Source: Cercopithifilaria johnstoni
Taxonomy: Eukaryota > Nematoda > Chromadorea > Rhabditida > Onchocercidae
Length of the DNA: 64,000 nt
Assembly: GCA_916381525.1 (NCBI GenBank)
Contig: CAKAEH010002092.1
Span: forward strand, 248,001-312,000
Direction of reading: 5' to 3'
This document shows, in pieces, positions 33,608 through 47,820 of the stretch. Under the pieces are notes generated by a model. It was not told the origin of the DNA. It did not search any database and saw only the letters and a list, made by a program, of their open reading frames with translations. A program made the translations under genes and the position numbers. The stretch's first letter is position 1. Every line of letters starts with the position of its first letter.

Positions 33608-36600
33608 TGATATGGTGTGATAGAGTCAATTTTCCAAATTTTTGGAAAATTTTAAGGTTTTTTCTCGTGTTTTTGAATGAAGGAAATATACGAATATTGT
33701 TGTTGAAATAAGCTGTTATGGGCTGACAACTGATTTACTCGGATTATGAATGTTAATGAAGTTGATTAGGCTATGTAATACGTTCAAGTGTCCATATGCA
33801 AATTAGCATGAGTGGTAGGCTAGTCGAGTGGACAATATTGGATGGTAGGGATCATCGAACGGTCACTCTAATGGCTTGTTGCGAATTAGGCACTTCATTG
33901 GTGTACGTGAATCTTACTGTGTATGTTGCTTGAATCTCAATTTTCAGCACATGCTTCAAGGTATTTCGAATTCACAAGTGAGGATAAAACATGGAAAGGT
34001 ACGCAAATGAGGGTAAAACATCATCATAAACTGCCAACAAATACACGTTGCAACCATCGCGAGAAATAATTTAATTTGCAGAAATGTGAAACATCATAAC
34101 AAGCATCTCGTCCATTTGAATTAACATTGGTGAAAATCGATTACTGTAAAAGAAACATTCAATTTCTTTTTCATTACTAACGAGTCCATTTTTTTCCGAT
34201 GAGGAAGCAAAGGAAGTACAAATTGTTTTGAAAATTGAAGTGGTAAATGATACGACAGGCGACAGTCACTGGTTTGATGCGATGATCAAGAAGTGCCAAT
34301 TTGTTGGCAAATGCAAAAATGTGAGGTCATTTGGTATATTGGTTGAAGTGGTTTTGATATCCGGTGTACATAGAGTCTTTTGTAGAAATATCTAGAAAAT
34401 TGAAGCTGAAGGTCGAGAGGTTACAGCTTTAGTATGACCGAGTGGGAAATAGTCACTTAATACCGTATCTATAACATCATCTCCACAAATATTCCATTTT
34501 CTACCACTAACCAAATGTGCAAATAGTTGATTGCAGAAACTATGCCATCCGATATGCGAATGACAGGCACTACTCTTTGTATGAGCTTTTTTCCCTTTTC
34601 TTTTCCGCTTTTCCTAAAATGTAAAAATGTTACTAAAAATGCGTTCAAAACAATCTTTAACGATATAATATTGTAAAGTTTCAAGATTTTTTTTTGATCA
34701 CTTTCGATACTCACATCCCAATTTTAGAATCTACCACTGAAGCCTCAGCAGAGGAATATTAGTGATCTAATATAGTAACACGCTAGATTTTTTATCCAAG
34801 TATGAATAATTTCCTAATTATATCCTTCAAATGTATTTTTCTCATTGTTTATTTATTGTTTAAAATTTTAGACTAATTTTATCTTTTATAATATTAGAGA
34901 AGGAAAGAATCACATAAATGAACAGTGAGAAAAGTTTTACTTAGATTGAAATTATACATTATACAAATCATACATCTAGAAAAATCAAAAGTATGCGTAA
35001 TGTAGTCTTAATCGGAAATAATTCATTCAGCATTTAAAATATAAGCAAATTCGATTAGTGAGAAGGAAATGAATCAGATAGATATATCAAATGGAACTGT
35101 TAAAAATGGAAAGAACCAGAGGATCGACTTGAATAATATTGAACATGTGTTTCATATGAGATGCTACCTGGATTACGCATGAAGATAATCCTACCATTAT
35201 ATATCATTGGGCTTTCCTTCTATATTCACCAAAAATTACTATGTTTAGTTATAAGCTATACTTGAGTGATTTAAATTTTGACCCTTAGACTAGTTGTAAT
35301 TTGGAATTACTTTATTATTTCCTCAAAATTATTTGCCAAAGAATTATGATACGTTAACAAATCGCTTATAAAACGTCACAATGAACCAGGAAATTATAAG
35401 GAATTTACTAAGTTCATAGTATTTAATACTGCGGATTGTCAAAAAATTCTCTGTAGTTTGAAATTAATAATTGCTTAAAATCTACAAAGAAATTTGTTCA
35501 TCTACGGGTTGTCGGATAATTTGGCCATACTCTGTTGTTCGCATAGTATGCATTTCAGGTGCTATGGTAACTAACTAAAGATGTGAACTTTTTTTTGAAA
35601 ACAAATGTGTAGTTTTTACGGGCAAATTGAAATTTTTAAAAAATGATAATATAGAAATTTCTCATTGCATATCCTCACTATCATTTAATGAAGAATGACA
35701 TATTTCAGGATTAAGGTTCATTTCAGACTTCAATCTTTATGCTCAATGATTTACAAAAGATCCCTTTGTTTTTCTACCTGTAAATGAGTGGAATATTTCA
35801 GCAAGAAAGCAAACGCTATCATTGAAAAATGTATAACTCGTAGAAGTCAAGTGAACTAGTAAATAAATGCATTTTATTACATTTGTCTGCTTGTTTTGTT
35901 GTCTGGATTTAATTTGTTCTGAAATAGTAATAATGTGAACATTATTGTTCAGGTGTATCATTTGGGTATCACATAGCAGATTAGTTGAACGCCGCTTCTT
36001 TTTTTGTTTTTTTTTTTCAATGGTCATATCAAAAATAAGCATCTGCCGCTTTTATTGTTTGTCGGTATTTTCCGATACTTGTTACGCATTTGCATGTTCA
36101 TGTTCACTGCAATTGAATGCTACAATTGAATTGTCTTACGATGCTTCATTAAAGTCTTTGACCAAAGCTTTTGACTGTATTGCTCAGACTTAATCCAGCC
36201 ATATCTCTGGATAATGTAATGGGTAATCTTTGTAGATATGTTTATTTTTTTCAGTGGTATCTTCAGCCACAAAAATTCTTGATAAATTTGCAAAAAATTT
36301 TGTAATTTATTGGTTTTCCGAAACAATCTTAGCGTCGTGATTTAAAATGGAAAAATTTTAATGATTCGATTCAATGCAATCGGAAGTGAAAAGCATTTTT
36401 AACATTTGCAATGATGACATAAAATGGACTCTTCAGCTGCAGTAAGTAGTCCCAGGCCAACAGCCAAAAGAGGAGAAGCATTTGTCCTGAATGCTTGAGA
36501 ACCTTCTGAAGTGCCTACTTTGATTGTCTCTTCGCTGTTTTATTGTTCTGTTACTCTTTTAGCAATACTTGGTACAGGATGCCATATGCCCCTAGTCTCT

Positions 36601-38548
36601 AAAGCAATTTTAGAAGCTAAAGGCAAATTTTCAAAACTTTTTTCTTGAAAAAATTACAGGCAACATTAAGTATTGCGCCATTTTCAAAAGTTCGTGATCT
36701 TACTTGTTTCTGGATGCTTACATGGAGGATGCAATACAGATGAAGTAGGTTAAATTTCGATAAAGAATGTTTTTCAATTTTTTTAGCATAAAGTATTGTT
36801 TGTGGAACTCAGCGGAAGTATATAATGCAAAAATTATTTCTTCAAGGTCCGTATATATGCAAAAAAAACCTCTCAGATTCGAAAACGCATGAAATAATTT
36901 ACTGATCGTCAGTCTTCAGTAGTCAAAATGCAAGTAGGAGAAAACAAAATATTTGGCATTTTCAAAATCTGAAAACCTAGAAATTAAACTAGCAATTTCG
37001 CTGATTGACAGTAGCGCAGCACTAATGCATATAACACTGCTCCAATAGATCTGTCAATTTTGAGCTGTTCAATTGGGCATGAAAGCGATTTTGAACAATG
37101 AAATGCGCCAAATCGCTAATCACCTCCGCCACACTGTTTCCCGTTATTATATGTGGGGGATATATCGGGCATCCGCTTACCTTTTCCCTCAACTCCATCA
37201 GTTCCTTTCCTAACCTCCTCTCTTCCTCTTCTCTTCTCCATCTCTTCTTGCAAATAGATTGTTGTCACATCAAACTGTGCAAGTTTTCAGAAATTTTTGA
37301 AAAGATAATTTAACAAAATATCAGAATATCATGCTGTATAATAAAGATAAGAGTTAGCAAGATGTTCATTGAGAGGAGCGATGGGTACCAAGTCAAGTGA
37401 GAAAGACGAATATCCAAGTATCCAACAACGAGGAGACGATTGCGTGCTCGTAGAATATCTAAAATGGATTTATGAAGATAACGCATATATCAGACATTTC
37501 GAATTTGAGTGACCTTAACAAATTCATCATGACAGTATTATTTCTATACACTTTCCAAAACTTCTGCCTTTAAAAATAGTACTTCACTTTTGGATTGTCG
37601 GCTTCTTGTTAAAACAAATCACTTCTGCAAGACCGGTCTGTCATCCAATAGCGATACAAATCGGAATTCGATCTAAATGGTTGAAAAGTGTGTATACACG
37701 CCCATCGTATCACGGAGAATTGCCATTACGCCAATCATCGAAAGAACAGGAAAAGAAGATAAAGAAAAGGGAGTGAGGGAGAAAGAAAAAAGGGAGTGTT
37801 CCGGAAGAGACACACCCATACTGATCGTGGCCAGCAATTGTTTGTTAACTTTTCTCCGAACATTAATCGCACCCATTTACTTTTTGCTTTTCGGCATCAA
37901 GTCAATCCCTCGACGATCCCTATTTGGTCTAAGCGATATTTGCCACTTTCATATATGCAACCTTCCGGATCATCCACAAATACATCAAGTATGTTTCTGG
38001 CTAGTAAAATAGACACAGTTCTTAAATAATTTCCTACTTTTTGGAGAAAAATTGATTCAATTTTTGAACTTTATCATTGGCGACAAATTATATAAGTAAA
38101 CACGGAATTGTCTTTCTCAAAAAAACCCCGCTTTCTTATTCTTTTTATACTTTTTTTTTACCTGTTTGCTCTAAATAAGTTATGACTAATTTCAGTATGT
38201 ATTTTTACTTAGAATACAAGCAACAATAAATTCACAAAAGTCAGTATTTGTCAAGAACTAAAAGATTAAATTTTAAATAATTCAGAAAGTTAAGAAATTT
38301 GGCTTTCTGATAATCTGCTGCTAAGTGTTTAAATAAAATCGTTAAGCTTTAATTTTACCTTGTTCATTGATTGTTTCATAACGATTTATTCTAATTTCTT
38401 TTTAGTTTAATTTAAATTAAATAAGAATGGCTAAATAGAAGTAATTGGTACCATTCGATGTTTGGTATTACTATGAGTTCCAGATTTTTTCGGAATGGAA
38501 ATATTTGAAATAAAGCAATTTTTCTCAAAACTTTAGACAAAAATTTTC

Positions 38549-38602
38549 TTTCAACTATTATTATAACATTTATTGAAGGAAAAGTTATAATAGTAATTGA
38601 AA
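38549..38602. repeat. 19-bp inverted repeat (hairpin)
   Basis: Arms 38549..38567 and 38584..38602 pair over 19 positions with one mismatch and one G-U, with a 16-base loop. The arms begin TTTCAA and end TTGAAA. Confidence 0.6.
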
Positions 38603-38835
38603 AAAAACATTAGTTAATTTATGTAAACAACAATTTTTAGAGAACATTTCAATTTTAGAGAACATTTATGAATTTATTTGCTTTTTTCAGTAATGCATTC
38701 TGTAAAGACATTATTCTATCCATAAATTTCATTCCATTCTTCTCTACATAGATTTGATACTTTTATCAGTTGATATTTTTTTTTAAAAAATAATATAATG
38801 AAAATTTTGGTTACCGTATTTGTTTAATTTTTCTT

Positions 38836-38897
38836 TATAATTCAACAATTTTTGATTCTAAATAAAATTTTTGTTGAATTATAGAATTTCAATTCTA
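38836..38897. repeat. 13-bp perfect inverted repeat plus nested palindrome
   Basis: TATAATTCAACAA (38836..38848) pairs perfectly with 38871..38883. It is followed at once by the palindrome TAGAATT-TC-AATTCTA (38882..38897). Confidence 0.6.
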
Positions 38898-41461
38898 AAA
38901 GTAACTTTAGAATTACTAAAAATTACGATGTCAAAAGTACGAAAGTATAGATTTTTTGCTTTTGAGATAGAACACATTATATCTTATACATCAGTTTAGC
39001 GATACAACCAACTCTTCTGTTTGACAAATAGTTCATGAGTGGTGTTGAATGTGATGCCATTTCAGCACATCGTTGTTGTGAATTTAAGTACTTCCGTTTT
39101 CAACAACTTTCTGAACATTTCGGTTACAGTAACTTTGAATGTTACTTCCATGTATTGATAAACCCAGTGTGGTTCTCCAAAAGAAGTACAATATTGCATT
39201 TATTAATGCCTGAAAATATCGTTTAAATTTTATTTTACTATAAAAATGATATTTTAGAATAATAAAAAAAGTAAGATTCTTTAAGAGAATGAATCATTCA
39301 TTTATCAATTTTCGAATGGACAATGGAAAAATATGTTTAAATCCAAAATAAAAAAGTTTATTTAAAGAACTTCATAAATTTTTTAACTAATTTACTAAAA
39401 CCGCAAGAACACGTAAATGATGTTATAGTTTTAGAACGCAACACATGCATCATCAAATCTTAACTTTTTGAGCATTTTAAGATAGGATCAACAGAACAAT
39501 TTCACCACTTTATTTGTTGCGCTAATGCCTGTCAGTATTATTGAAAGCGTAATTTTTTGCCTTTATAAAAGATAGGTATAGAATGTTTGATGCATATTCC
39601 GGTAAAAGCTACATAAATAAACTTTATTTTGATATCCAATAATCTAACAAGATGTAAATTTAAATATATACTGACCCGCCTTACTTTTTATATTGTTCAC
39701 TCGTTACAATTCATAATTTAATTTTCAGCGAAGTATGCTCACTTAATCACTGATAGCAATTCGGAAGAAGTATATATGCACAAGCTGAATATAATCTGTT
39801 CAAAGTTTCAATATTAGGGTTTTTTTTTGATGTAGCGAAAATTATGATACTTCTATATTCGCGCCGTTGTCCTAAATCGTTATTATCGACATTATGCCTT
39901 TATTCTTATTAATGTTTATCAGCCCTGCTTTTCGAACTGTTGTAGGAATCGCTATTCGATTGGTGTTAGTGACTTTTAGAGTATATTATTATGTATCACC
40001 TTTAAAATTACACTTCGATCACTGAGATCAGAAATGAACGAAGATAACAGGTGATTCTTTATACTTGTAACTGAGTTATATAACAATACGTAAGAAATGC
40101 AGAAGATAGATTACCAACTAGCAAAACTTGTAACTGCAAATTTAAATAATTTTACTCAGTTATGTATATTTTGTTATGTTTTCTATTGTAATCTTCTTGG
40201 GGTTAGAACCCATGACTTAAAATGACATGTGGTATAAGCAAAAAGTGGATCACAAATTACAAAATTAATTATTTCAAAACTTCGGGATTAATTGATGGAA
40301 AAGATCCACTATTGCAAAGATTAGAAAAAAATTCTTTCTATAACTCAAAAATAATCTAATACCTTGTTCTAGGCTCATGCTTTCATGAGAGTAGTTATCC
40401 AGTCCTGGACCATTTCATTTCCATCCCCATTTTCTTCCGTAATTTCATCACTTATAAGGAAAAGTTGCATTAATAAAAACTCTACGCATTCCTTTCTGAT
40501 TGCTCATAAACCGAACAACAGAAATCCAATTGAATTAGAAAAATGCGGAAAGGGAATTTCATAAAAGTGTTGCATTCAAAAAGGGCAAGAATTAATTTAT
40601 TGAAAGTGTAATTTATAACGTTAAATACAAAGTGATAAAAATGTCAGCTCAAAACGCGTTATAGGATGAGAATGAAAGGATAATTATCTATGATAGTAAG
40701 GTGAATACGAATGAAACGATCAACTAATGAACGGCTAAACATGATAAATTCTGACAGAACCTGAGTTGTCCATAGAAATCTAAAATTTAATAAGTTCGAA
40801 TCAAAGAGTATCGATAAAATGAATAAATTTTAAATCGTATTGATAACGCTCCTAAAGTGAGTTCATTTTATTTGGGTTCACAATAAGTTTTTGAAAACTT
40901 CAGAAGGTCTTCATTTCTTAAATATTATTTAGAAAGATTGATTTTTGCGTAATTTTCAAAATGCTAAAATTTGAATATTATTTGCTAAAAAATTCCAATA
41001 TTATTTCTAAAATGACTAACGTTCTTATTGCATGACTGATTTGTTTTGATCTTTCTGATTGCATCATTGGTTCTCTAGAAAAAAATAGGTGAAAAACTTT
41101 GTATTCCAACATTCATTATTTCTCTATAATCCATGAAATCTAATGGAAAAGATTGATATTGATTAACGAAATGACTAGCATTAATATCTGAAGAAGCGAC
41201 TATGTCAAATTATAACTTCAAATTAGAAAGCAAAGTTTAGAAATATAAACAGAGAACATCGTGGAGATTTTTGAATAAATAATTATTGTGAAATGATTGC
41301 TGAGATGAATATTTTGCTTGGACATTTCTTTTGACCAGCTTGAAAGAGACATACATTTTATCCAAACAGAAGACTGGAGCATTGCCTCGGGTGCTTTTTC
41401 ACATTATTGCTTATCGTCCTCTAACATTTCATCCAGAAAATGATTCTTTACTTCTCATATT

Positions 41462-41500
41462 CTACCGTATCACATACACATACACACATATACATACAAA
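41462..41500. repeat. CA/TA-rich simple repeat
   Basis: Interrupted CACATA/CATACA units in non-coding DNA about 0.4 kb before the receptor DNA-binding exon. Confidence 0.55.
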
Positions 41501-41873
41501 CTCATAAATCCTTTAAAAACTTGTTAGAACTTTCGAACAACTACGCAAAATATGAATATGCCCACAGTCGCGAAATTTTGAAAATTACATTTTTGCTTAT
41601 TACTGTCAAAGGAATGGTTTTTCTGGATGTAATTTAAAAAAGAATTTTTTAACTTAATCCTATTAAACTACTTCGGAAAGCATATTTTACTACATAATTT
41701 TTATTCTGATCATAATAAGCAAACAAAAAAAGGACGGCATAAACATATTATTCCACATCATATCTATCCATGATAACTACAGATGAAATTATTTTAAAAT
41801 TGGTTTTCAAACTGGCTAAAGTTTTTATTTACGGATAATATCTAGAATTATTTCAATTAAAACCATCTTCCAG

Positions 41874-43918
41874 GTCGTATACTACTGGATGTACCTTGTC
41901 GGGTATGTCAGGATCATTCATCAGGAAAGCATTATGGAATATTTAGTTGTGATGGTTGTGCTGGATTTTTCAAGGTTTTTACTATACTTCTTTGCATATT
42001 TTATTTATTCGTTTGTTAATGTTTTTGAATTTCTTGATACTCTTTCAATTATTTTTATGGGCATTTGAATAATTATCAAAAAATTTCAAATCGCTGAATT
42101 ATAGCGTTCCATCCGACGGCATCGTCAATATGTTTGCAAGAATCGAGGTGGTGGCGAAGAAGGTAAATGTTTGGTGGATAAAACACATCGTAACCAATGT
42201 CGAGCATGTCGTCTAACGAAATGTTTGGAAATAGGGATGAACAAAGAAGCAGTACAACATGAAAGAGGCCCAAGAAATTCAACCATGCGTAGGCATATCG
42301 CTTTTTATTCATCACCATCTCCTACTGGAGAAAGATCCGTAAGTTTTAATTTCTGTAATTTCTCACTTGCATAATTTATTAATTGCTTACATATTCTCTT
42401 AAGTATTTTTTTTTAAGTATTTATTTTCCTACCATTTTTTTAAATTAAATATATCTTTAAATAGAGCAGTTATCCACATATAAATACATTAAACTTCAGA
42501 GATTGAAATGAAGCAAAAATTATCAAAAAAATTCGATAAGCTTTTTCTGCAGCCCGAATTTGGATCAGAATCAGATTCTTCTGTATCATGTACAATTAAT
42601 GAAATATCATCAAAAACAAAAGATGCTGCAGCTCGTTTATTTTTTCAAATTTTGCATTGGTCTAAATCGTTGATTGCTTTCGCTTGCTTATCTCCTCAAG
42701 AACAAGTACCAACTTTTTTTTTGTAATTTGTGAAATTGTGAGTGTAACATGAAGGTTGCCTTATTCTTTTGTGTTCATCCCATCCGTTCACTCATTTCCT
42801 TACCTCTTCCTATTGGAGCTTTAATATTATTTAATTTTTTTTTGAAGATACATGAACTAATACATGATACATACCAATTTTTTTTGCGAGCTTTTCATAA
42901 GTTTTTTGGAGAGGTCAATGTTTATTTATCTTTCCAAATTTTACATTACCATGGCAAAAGCAGTAAAAAAGGAGTGAAACGCACAGCATCTGTGGCACAA
43001 TGTATTAATCCTTGATGGTATCAGAAAAACTAAGTCTAAGCCATTGTGTCACTTCTGCCATAAACCGTTTGCTCAATATGGAAATTCAAAATCGTTCGAT
43101 AGTATCACTCTCAAAAAATAGATCTTTGAGGTCAAAAATTCGAGGGTTTTACATATAATTGCTTTAGAACCACTTATTAATTCTCATACGATTAATTTAC
43201 AACAAATTTTTCTGTAATTCATTTATATCAATTTAGACCTAATATAATTATTGTAACAAAATGTATTGATTTTAGGTAGCAGCATTTACATCTTCGTGGG
43301 GTGTACTCTTTCTGCTCTCTGCTGTAGAAAACCGTTTCCTTCAAAGTAGTGTCCTGGCAAATGAACGGACAATCAATATTCAAATGAGGATGAAACTTTT
43401 GTCAGCAGTAAGTCAACTGGAACAGTTAAGGCTAGATTCCACGGAATATAATCAATTACGTCTTCTAAGTCTTATCAAAGGTATACATTTCATGAATAAT
43501 TTTAAAAAAGTGAGGAAGAGACAAGTGGAGAGAAAAATTGATCCTTTCATGTAAGAATAACTTTTTAAGAAATTTCGACTATATCATTTTACTTGGATTC
43601 CAAATCTTATCCGCCTATCGTTATGGAAATAGTTACCACGTTCATTATCTATAATGTCCATAAATTTCAGGACGCAATCCACAAATGGAACAATTGACGG
43701 CATTTAATTTCGCGCAACACCAACAGATTACTTATCCATGCCAGCCTTTGAGATACATTTCCTGCATGGTACTCTTGGAAACGATGCCACAATTCGAGAC
43801 AATTCTCTCCGAGCTTTATTTCAAGCAATCGATTGGTAATGCATCGATGTCTGCGCTGGTCGCTGACATTTTGTTGCCTAAGGAGATGCGATCACAAAGG
43901 ATTCTATCGAAACAGTGA
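41874..43918 (+). CDS. nhr-67: Tailless/NR2E-type nuclear hormone receptor (nhr-67-like); first exon missing
   Basis: Exons found: 41874..41974, 42105..42338, 42502..42705, 43276..43480 and 43671..43918, about 330 residues. The first listed exon starts in phase 1, so at least one 5' exon lies upstream. The DNA-binding domain is almost complete: RILLDVPCRVC, SSGKHYGIFSCDGCAGFFK, RSIRRHRQYVCK, VDKTHRNQCRACRLTKCLE, MNKEAVQHERGPRNST. The HERGPR box after the zinc fingers is typical of tailless/TLX. The ligand-binding domain follows (AAARLFFQILHWSKSL; end near SIGNASMSALVADILLPKEM). Tailless proteins are transcriptional repressors in neural and cell-fate control; C. elegans nhr-67 is the nearest relative I know. 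The first finger reads VCQD rather than VCGD, and the second-finger loop is longer than in TLX. Confidence 0.88.
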
Positions 43919-46900
43919 CTTCTGTGTTTGCAATTGGACAGTAAGATTTCGTTGTCAACCTGAATGCTTCTTTCCTTTCCTGCTATGTTTTCTGGATTAT
44001 CAATTAGGAATATCGGTTAGAATCATAGAATTGTATTTTAAAAAAAGAGTAACGGGTTAAGAGTTTTATTATGTGATATGAATGAAAAGGAATTATTTGC
44101 CTTCTCTTTTAAATCGAAAAATTTTAATGTGAATTTTGCCGGTATAATAGAGTAAACTATTGTTTACTAGTATGATCAAGTTGTAAAATGTATTGTTTAT
44201 TGTGTCAATATCATATTTGTTATGGCCAGGAGCGTTAGAAATGTCTTATCACTCATTCTTGTATATTTTTTTTGGCAATGAACCATAGGAACATATGAAC
44301 CATCATAGGGCATAGGAACATATCGTATACATTCCGAAACAAATTTTAAGATATTGTTTCTTAGACAATTCCATTTTTCCGTTTAATCATTTCGCTAATT
44401 AGCTACTAATGCCTGATCTTAACCTCATACATCAGTACTACGATGTTTTCCTGGTTTGTTTGAAATTTCCAGAAATTTGTTCAGCTGTCCCTCGACATTA
44501 CTCAGATGCAGTCGGTTCCTGCGAGCATCAAGGTGCTCACTTCCGGTGTTTTGCAGGAGATATTTACTGCACTCTGTCCCAGTTTGCTATTAGTTCGGTG
44601 ATTTGGCATTATATATGCATTTGTTTTCTTTTTTCGCCTAAAATGCATAATCTTTAGAAAGAAATATTTTTATTCACTCGAAAAGGTACAGCAAATATTC
44701 TTTGTATTTCAACATAGAAACAAAAGCGCTCATTTAAAATATATATGAACGCTGTTTGTTAAATAAATATAATGGTACAATCCATCAAATCTATTTGTTT
44801 GGTGCATAATGATGACATGGTAATACATATCATATAAATTAGCGCTATCCTTGGAAGAGATGCGCAGTTGTGCTGAATTTTTCGTGTCCAAACTTCCTAT
44901 AAGAAATATTTAACGCTGAAAGAAACATAATTCGCTGTATCATTCCGATTTTTCATTACTTGCCATTTTTCGGTTCGCATGAAAGTGTAAGCAAGTGATT
45001 AGTTTTAGTAAGAAAGCACATGAACTAATGCAGGGAAAATTGTTTTCTAATAATCTGAGAAAAATCTCTGGAGAAATGACTTTTCTACTGATATCAATGC
45101 AACGTTGATATGATGCCAGTTGATAAATAACTATACTAATCTGCGTCATTATTAATTATAAAATTAGGGTTGAGAATTTCACATTATATACCATCTTGTT
45201 TCGTTTACAAATCTTTCAAAACTACTCAGATATTCCTTGCATAAAGCAAAAAATATGGGAAAAATAATAAGATTCTAATAAGTGATACTGTCATATAACA
45301 ATGTTAATCATTTCGAGTCATAGCTACACACTGTATATGGCTTCGAAGGAATAGTCAGAAGATTATCACAGTTCACAATTCAATACAAAACTTCGTTGCT
45401 TTCCGCGAAAATGTTTACAGTGGAGTAGATTCACAGCAGGTAACATTGTTAACATACCTTGTTCGCACAATTAATCTTCCTTCCACTGTGTTCTGCCAAA
45501 CATCAATCATATGCCAATTATCATAACTATATTAAATATTTTGGTCTATTTGCAACAGGAATATAGACCTCGCAATGCAATTTATGTTTTTTATAAACAA
45601 TTTTAAGAGGGGTTTCAGAAGAGAAAAGAAATTAGGATGAAAGAGAGGTCTAACAATGAATTTCTGCACATCATTTATCATTGCTAGCGGATAAATACTA
45701 ATAAGAAACAAAATAAGTGATTTAATAACTTGTAAGCAAGGAGACACATCACTTGGAATTTCCGGAATGAATCTTCATGAGCAGAAGTAAAGTCGATTAA
45801 CTCCTTACAGTATCCCACGGAATTTGTTTACAATATGGCGTAATACGACAAAAAGCGAACTTTCTTGAGCATGCCGACAAGTCTAAAAAAATGTATCAAT
45901 AGCTCAGGTAATCGGATGAATGGAAAACAAAAGGTGCTATTCAAACATTCAAGGAAATACTAATCCTGATTCTTTTCTGAAGTACTATGAGTACCAAAAA
46001 ATGAAAAAGTGGGACTTACCGAAAGCAACTTATTTACAATGCATTCAATGATTTATGTGTTTATTAGGACTGAAACAATTTATTGACGTTAGCCAGAACT
46101 TAATTCTTTTACGTACGTTTGCCGACTTGCTGTATATAAATGCAAAAAAGATTGTTGGTTATTTACCCTTCAAAACTTTACGTAAATTTTTATTTTAACA
46201 TAAATAGAATCATTAGATATAATTAAAATTGTACGATCTAAAAAGAAATATTTGTGCGCTGAGCAAGAAGCACATAATATGCATACACTGTATTCTCTTA
46301 CACATCTTCACTTAAAGAACAGATATATATTTACCTTTTGCAATTGTTATCTTGAAATTACAAATTTTGTTCAATATGATAACTATTAATTATTTACTGT
46401 GCATTATTGGTTGTGATACGTGGTACAACACCCCACTGCATCTAGGATGGATAAAGATCACACCTTGCTGATATGATGAGATCTGTTGCAATCACTTACT
46501 TATCTCTTCCACATGTCTTAGTCAACAATACAACGTTTTAATCCTCATCAACTTTGAGCTGTCGTTTAATTTATGCCTGATGCATTTTCTCTGGAAAGTT
46601 TTCGATTTTTATCGTTTTTTGTTACTATGTTATCACAAAATAAACTTTATGAAATCTTGAAACAACTTCACACTTATTAATGAAATTTACAGTAATAAAA
46701 GGTCATGTTATTTACATAGATGTGCGCACATTATTTTGATTATACTCGGAGTGAATAATGCATGAATGACGAATTACCATCGCAATTAAAAGAAGCGAGT
46801 AGCTCTGAGCAAATTGCATCACACATCTTGCCATACTAATTATCCACCGTTTCCTTTTCAAATCATTTCAATTGAATTCGTTTCGTTTTAACTATAATCA

Positions 46901-47786
46901 TATAGTACCAAAAATACCATATCACATCTACGACAAATTTCATTAATTAGAATAATTCATGGAAGTTGGCTAATGCAAGCGTTCAAAAATTCCGAAGATC
47001 TGTCATGCGGAAATTAGGAAGTCCTTTAATCATTCGTAAAAATGATATTTCTTAAATAAGCTGTTGTTTAAACCCAGATGATATATCTCAGTTAACAAGT
47101 TAAACCTTAAAAAGTTTAACTTTTGAAAGACAGTAAATATTTAAGCATATGATAAGCATATGAAATATTATATATTTATAATCGTAATTCCATTGAAAAC
47201 AAGGTTCAAGAGAAAGAAAAAAATACAAAAACAATTTGGGTTCACAAAAACGAGATGCTTTCTCAATAATATTAAAAAATATAGTAACTGCTTCAAAAAG
47301 TGATACAAATTATAGATAAAATTTATAAAAAAATTAAAATTGCATTCAAAAAATATTGATTTAAACCTTCAATTTGGATTTGCAGGCAAGAATATTTATT
47401 CATCAATATAGTTTTTAATATTATACATGCACTCTGCAGCCAGTAAATTGATAAATAAAAAGTACAATTCATTAGAGAACATTTGGCGCAAACTCTGTAA
47501 TCTTAACCAAATGAAATTTTATAGTTTTAGTTTAAAATCGCAAAAGTTTTCACTAAATCGGTATATCATTTAAGCAATATACTTAATGAAATGTTTAACA
47601 AAATGAAATTCATACTCTTTAGATATTATTGTTGTCCACAGAACTATTCGCTTTAGAAATAAGCCTTTTAGAAATTTATTTGAGGCATTACGATTCAGAG
47701 ATAAATTTGAGTAAAATCATTAAATTTTTCCTTGCTTATTGTATGAACATTAAGAAAAAAAAGAAATCAATATGCCTATCAATAGT

Positions 47787-47820
47787 TGTCGTTGTTGTTG
47801 CTGTTATTGTTGTTGTAACG
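47787..47820. repeat. GTT-rich trinucleotide repeat
   Basis: Imperfect GTT units (GTTGTCGTTGTTGTTGCTG and onward) in non-coding DNA; they create a spurious poly-valine frame. Confidence 0.7.

Larger units (their letters stand above)
32515..41873. other. Gene-poor 9.4-kb region upstream of the nuclear receptor
   Basis: It is strongly AT-rich and holds the UAP1 3' UTR (candidate AATAAA at 32975), simple repeats and hairpin-forming sequence near 38.5-38.9 kb. The open frames are short, lack protein-like composition and mostly lack ATG starts. The first exon of the nuclear receptor gene and its control elements are probably here. No tRNA or rRNA was recognised. Confidence 0.5.

Noticed and set aside
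39035..39044. ATGAGTG|GT as a first exon for the nhr-67-like gene
   Set aside because: The phase fits the first DNA-binding exon, but the donor is weak, the exon would be 7 coding bases and it lies 2.8 kb away; too little evidence.
32515..41873. Possible Wolbachia-derived insertion or transposon in the gene-poor region
   Set aside because: Such insertions are common in filarial genomes, but I found no bacterial or transposase-like protein frames and no terminal repeats to support one here.
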